Origin: Mycoplasmatota bacterium
Lineage (GTDB): Bacteria; Bacillota_I; Bacilli_A; Izemoplasmatales; Izemoplasmataceae
Reading direction: 5' to 3'
NCBI GenBank assembly: GCA_030641535.1
Contig: DAOWHG010000086.1
Span: 1 to 7,319 of the forward strand
DNA: 7,319 nt
Numbering within the stretch: the first letter of the stretch is position 1; each line of letters begins with the position of its first letter. A program made the translations under genes and the position numbers. Of the stretch, positions 5,925-7,319 are shown one piece after another. A model generated the notes under the pieces. The model was not told the DNA's origin. It did no database searches and saw only the letters and a list, made by a program, of their open reading frames with translations.

Positions 5925-6575
5925 TTAGAATAAAATTCCAAGTGGGTTTAATCCCCTAAGCATTGATACATATTGTCCTTTAGTAGCCAATTGTCCATAT
6001 CTTGGATCAATCATATATCTACCATATTTGTAAACACTATGATATGCATACTCATCAACGTTACCATATTCCATCACTCTTAGCATCCCGCTACCATTTC
6101 CCCTAAAAGTTAAAATACTTCCTTTATTCCCTGCCAAGTTATATAAATCATCAGCAATCTCAGAACAATCGTATGCTGGATGCAAGTTATTAGGATTTGT
6201 TGAATTCATTAATCTTGTAGCTTTCAGATATTTGAACCCTCCAACTACTCCACCAGTAATAGCCCCACTTATCGCACCTGATAAAGCACCATCTGCCATA
6301 CCATTCAATGCTCCACCGACTGTTCCAGTAGCAAGGTAGCCTACCCCTGCTCCTATAGCTGCTCCTGACGCGTATCCAATGGTTGCTCCTTGTAGTGCAC
6401 CAATGGCTACAGCGGCTGCAAAAGAAGCTGTTCCACAAGATGCAACTGTGATAACTGCAATGACAGCTACTGCAGCTACTACTGCAGTCGCAATTAGCAT
6501 TTTATTTACCCATTCCGGTGCATATCCGCTTATGTCTGAATACATCACAGGATTGTTTTGTGTATATGCGTACAT
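5925..6575 (-). CDS. Truncated Rhs/YD-repeat protein tip with C-terminal papain-like toxin domain (orphan Rhs-CT)
   Basis: A 216-residue frame that is the C-terminal end of an Rhs protein. Residues 1-20 are the Rhs core tip (MYAYTQNNPVMYSDISGYAP; typical form YAYxxNNPVMYxDPSG). The frame stays open to 6590, adding LLGYN before Met1, also typical of Rhs. Residues 25-113 are a hydrophobic Ala/Gly-rich stretch as seen between Rhs cores and their toxins. Residues about 121-216 form a compact domain with Cys137 (YDCSEIADDLY), His179 (YAYHSVYKYG) and Asp190 (MIDPRYG), in the order expected for papain-like toxins; I place it tentatively with the Tox-PL group, a cysteine protease or deamidase fold. 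The repeat shell, signal sequence and most of the core, normally over 1000 residues, are missing. ATG 6575 has only an AGGA six bases upstream and no convincing promoter, so expression is doubtful. The toxin and the following gene are both intact. Confidence 0.8.
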   Translation of the reverse strand: MYAYTQNNPVMYSDISGYAPEWVNKMLIATAVVAAVAVIAVITVASCGTASFAAAVAIGALQGATIGYASGAAIGAGVGYLATGTVGGALNGMADGALSGAISGAITGGVVGGFKYLKATRLMNSTNPNNLHPAYDCSEIADDLYNLAGNKGSILTFRGNGSGMLRVMEYGNVDEYAYHSVYKYGRYMIDPRYGQLATKGQYVSMLRGLNPLGILF

Positions 6576-6583
6576 ATTATATC

Positions 6584-6637
6584 CTAATAACTACCTTGTT
6601 GATTTCGAACATAGTAATAATCAGTGTAAGCGTATTA
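6584..6637 (-). pseudogene. Rhs core fragment fused out of frame to the Rhs tip
   Basis: Minus strand, between two stops: Y-A-Y-T-D then YYYVRNQQGS, Y, stop at 6584-6586. YYYVRNxQGD is a conserved Rhs/YD-repeat core motif that normally stands some 80-100 residues before the LLGYNMYAY motif. Here the two are joined directly, with the frame changed, so an internal deletion has removed the conserved core part in between. Upstream of 6637 the Rhs similarity stops. Confidence 0.65.
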
Positions 6638-6673
6638 TTAAATAACTTATCTAGACAAAATCATTCTATATAC

Positions 6674-6720
6674 AAAAAGACAATCAAAAATAATATTAAT
6701 TATTCTAATTAGATTGTCTT
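6674..6720 (-). terminator. Possible terminator hairpin with no gene in front of it
   Basis: AAGACAATC / GATTGTCTT pair over nine bases (6712-6720 with 6677-6685); an inner AATAAT/ATTATT stem can form in the 26-base spacer. On the minus strand it is followed by TTTTTG. It points the right way to stop minus-strand transcription but lies behind the transporter terminator, so it may belong to a lost gene. Confidence 0.5.
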
Positions 6721-6814
6721 AAATATTCAGTCATATATTTATCCCTCATTTGTCATATTTCTACAAGATTATTATATAAAAATATAGTTTCATTGTCAAA
6801 CAAAGATTAGCATT

Positions 6815-6853
6815 AAAAAAGTAGATACTTTTTGTTTCATAAGTATCTACTTT
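6815..6853 (-). terminator. Rho-independent terminator of the chromate transporter gene
   Basis: Minus strand: AAAGTAGATACTT, ten-base loop, AAGTATCTACTTT, a perfect 13-bp stem (6818-6830 with 6841-6853), running into a T6 stretch at 6815-6820. It lies 22 bases after the TAA stop of the transporter gene and isolates the Rhs remnant from it. Confidence 0.88.
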
Positions 6854-6874
6854 GTATCTATAATGGTATTTTTT

Positions 6875-7319
6875 TTATTTTATAAAGAATCCACCAATAA
6901 GAAGTGCTACTACAATCATTAAAGCTGGATGAACATTAAATGATGGAATAAATTCATTAAATAATGTAATTATCAGAGCTGCTCCGAAAAGTCCAAAGAC
7001 AATCCAAGTATTAGTAATCCCAAAATCAATATTTTTTAAGAAACTAGTTCTTGCCATACTCAAAGCTACTCCTGCGATTAATACTACAACAACTGGTTTA
7101 GCTGCTACTTGCATTCCTTGAACAAATGCTGTGTCTTTATATTCTAAGAAGAAATTGAATAGTACTAGTATAGCTATTGTACTTGGTAAGATCATTCCCA
7201 TAAAGGCAATAAATGCTCCAAAGTATCCGTATAAATCATATCCAATAATAATTCCCATTTTAGCTGCGAGAGGGCCTGGTAATGTATTACCCATTGCTAA
7301 GTAATCAGCAAACTGTTCT
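6875..7319 (-). CDS. chrA: Chromate transporter (CHR family) subunit, C-terminal part, cut by the window edge
   Basis: The frame enters from the right edge and shows 147 residues. The first ATG inside the window (7294) is internal: the coding frame continues upstream as EQFADYLA and the conserved stretch AMGNTLPGPLAAKMGIIIGY follows, the CHR signature with its central PGP. At least four hydrophobic segments follow: the one after the PGP motif, AAKPVVVVLIAGVAL, TWIVFGLFGAALIITLF and PALMIVVALLIGGFF. Stop is TAA 6875-6877. CHR proteins export chromate by proton exchange in ChrA, but many members have no known substrate. Ending after one such module suggests a half-size (about 180 residue) subunit, normally encoded beside a second half; about 35 N-terminal residues and any partner lie outside the window. 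The half-size call is inference. A strong terminator follows. Confidence 0.88.
   Translation of the reverse strand, partial: EQFADYLAMGNTLPGPLAAKMGIIIGYDLYGYFGAFIAFMGMILPSTIAILVLFNFFLEYKDTAFVQGMQVAAKPVVVVLIAGVALSMARTSFLKNIDFGITNTWIVFGLFGAALIITLFNEFIPSFNVHPALMIVVALLIGGFFIK

Larger units (their letters stand above)
6591..6874. other. Intergenic region between the Rhs remnant and the chromate transporter gene
   Basis: Holds the Rhs core scar at its left end, a 9-bp hairpin (6677-6720) and the terminator of the transporter gene (6815-6853). The rest is strongly AT-rich without a supported gene or a convincing promoter toward the Rhs tip. Confidence 0.6.

Noticed and set aside
6190..6712. Overlapping frames on both strands across the Rhs tip (6190-6438 minus, 6379-6645 and 6518-6712 plus)
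   Set aside because: All overlap the Ala/Gly-rich coding part or the Rhs scar; composition is a by-product of GCN/GGN codons and AT-rich flank, with no ribosome sites.
5134..6874. Insertion sequence or prophage as cause of the Rhs locus
   Set aside because: No transposase, integrase, long terminal repeats or target duplications are seen; the debris is explained by Rhs recombination and deletion.
1..7319. tRNA, rRNA, CRISPR array or riboswitch
   Set aside because: No repeat-spacer pattern, no cloverleaf-like sequence, and leaders before genes are too short for a known riboswitch.

Overview
The window is AT-rich with the standard genetic code: Trp is TGG, and the rluB TGA stop is followed at once by a terminator hairpin, so TGA is not read as Trp. 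Shine-Dalgarno sites are strong and the two best sigma-A-type promoters are close to or at consensus. Gene content (cmk next to an S1-domain gene, an EF-P with a PGKG tip, an RsuA/RluB-type synthase, a CNNM/CorC protein, a membrane-anchored rhodanese) suggests a low-GC Firmicute or a walled or near-Mollicutes relative (Haloplasma/Izemoplasma/Acholeplasma-like). The exact lineage is inference.

Left part (1-4000), all on the minus strand, is housekeeping. An extended -10 promoter at 1174-1182 drives cmk and then, two bases after its stop, an S1-domain gene cut by the left edge. A second unit starts at a near-consensus promoter (3956-3984): efp, then a CNNM/CorC transporter gene with a TTG start, then a terminator-like hairpin, then rluB, which ends in a clear terminator at 1241-1266. 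The unit joins translation (EF-P), ion transport and 23S rRNA modification.

Middle part (4002-5133): an isoprenylcysteine-methyltransferase-like membrane protein (minus) and a membrane-anchored rhodanese (plus) diverge from a short intergenic region. The rhodanese promoter is a perfect TTGACA-17-TATAAT. A long hairpin with U tracts in both directions closes the rhodanese gene and faces the next, convergent unit.

Right-centre (5134-6720), minus strand, is the accessory part and the most interesting. It holds the broken end of an Rhs/YD-repeat polymorphic toxin: a short Rhs core scar, an intact Rhs tip carrying a hydrophobic Gly/Ala-rich segment and a compact C-terminal domain with a papain-like Cys-His-Asp pattern, then 18 bases later an unrecognised 151-residue protein in the position of an immunity gene. 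Downstream is a second, decayed Rhs tip. I read this as an orphan Rhs-CT/immunity module between remnants of Rhs cores, a graveyard of toxin-tip exchange.

Right end (6815-7319): a terminator and the 3' part of a CHR-family (chromate transporter) gene that runs off the window.
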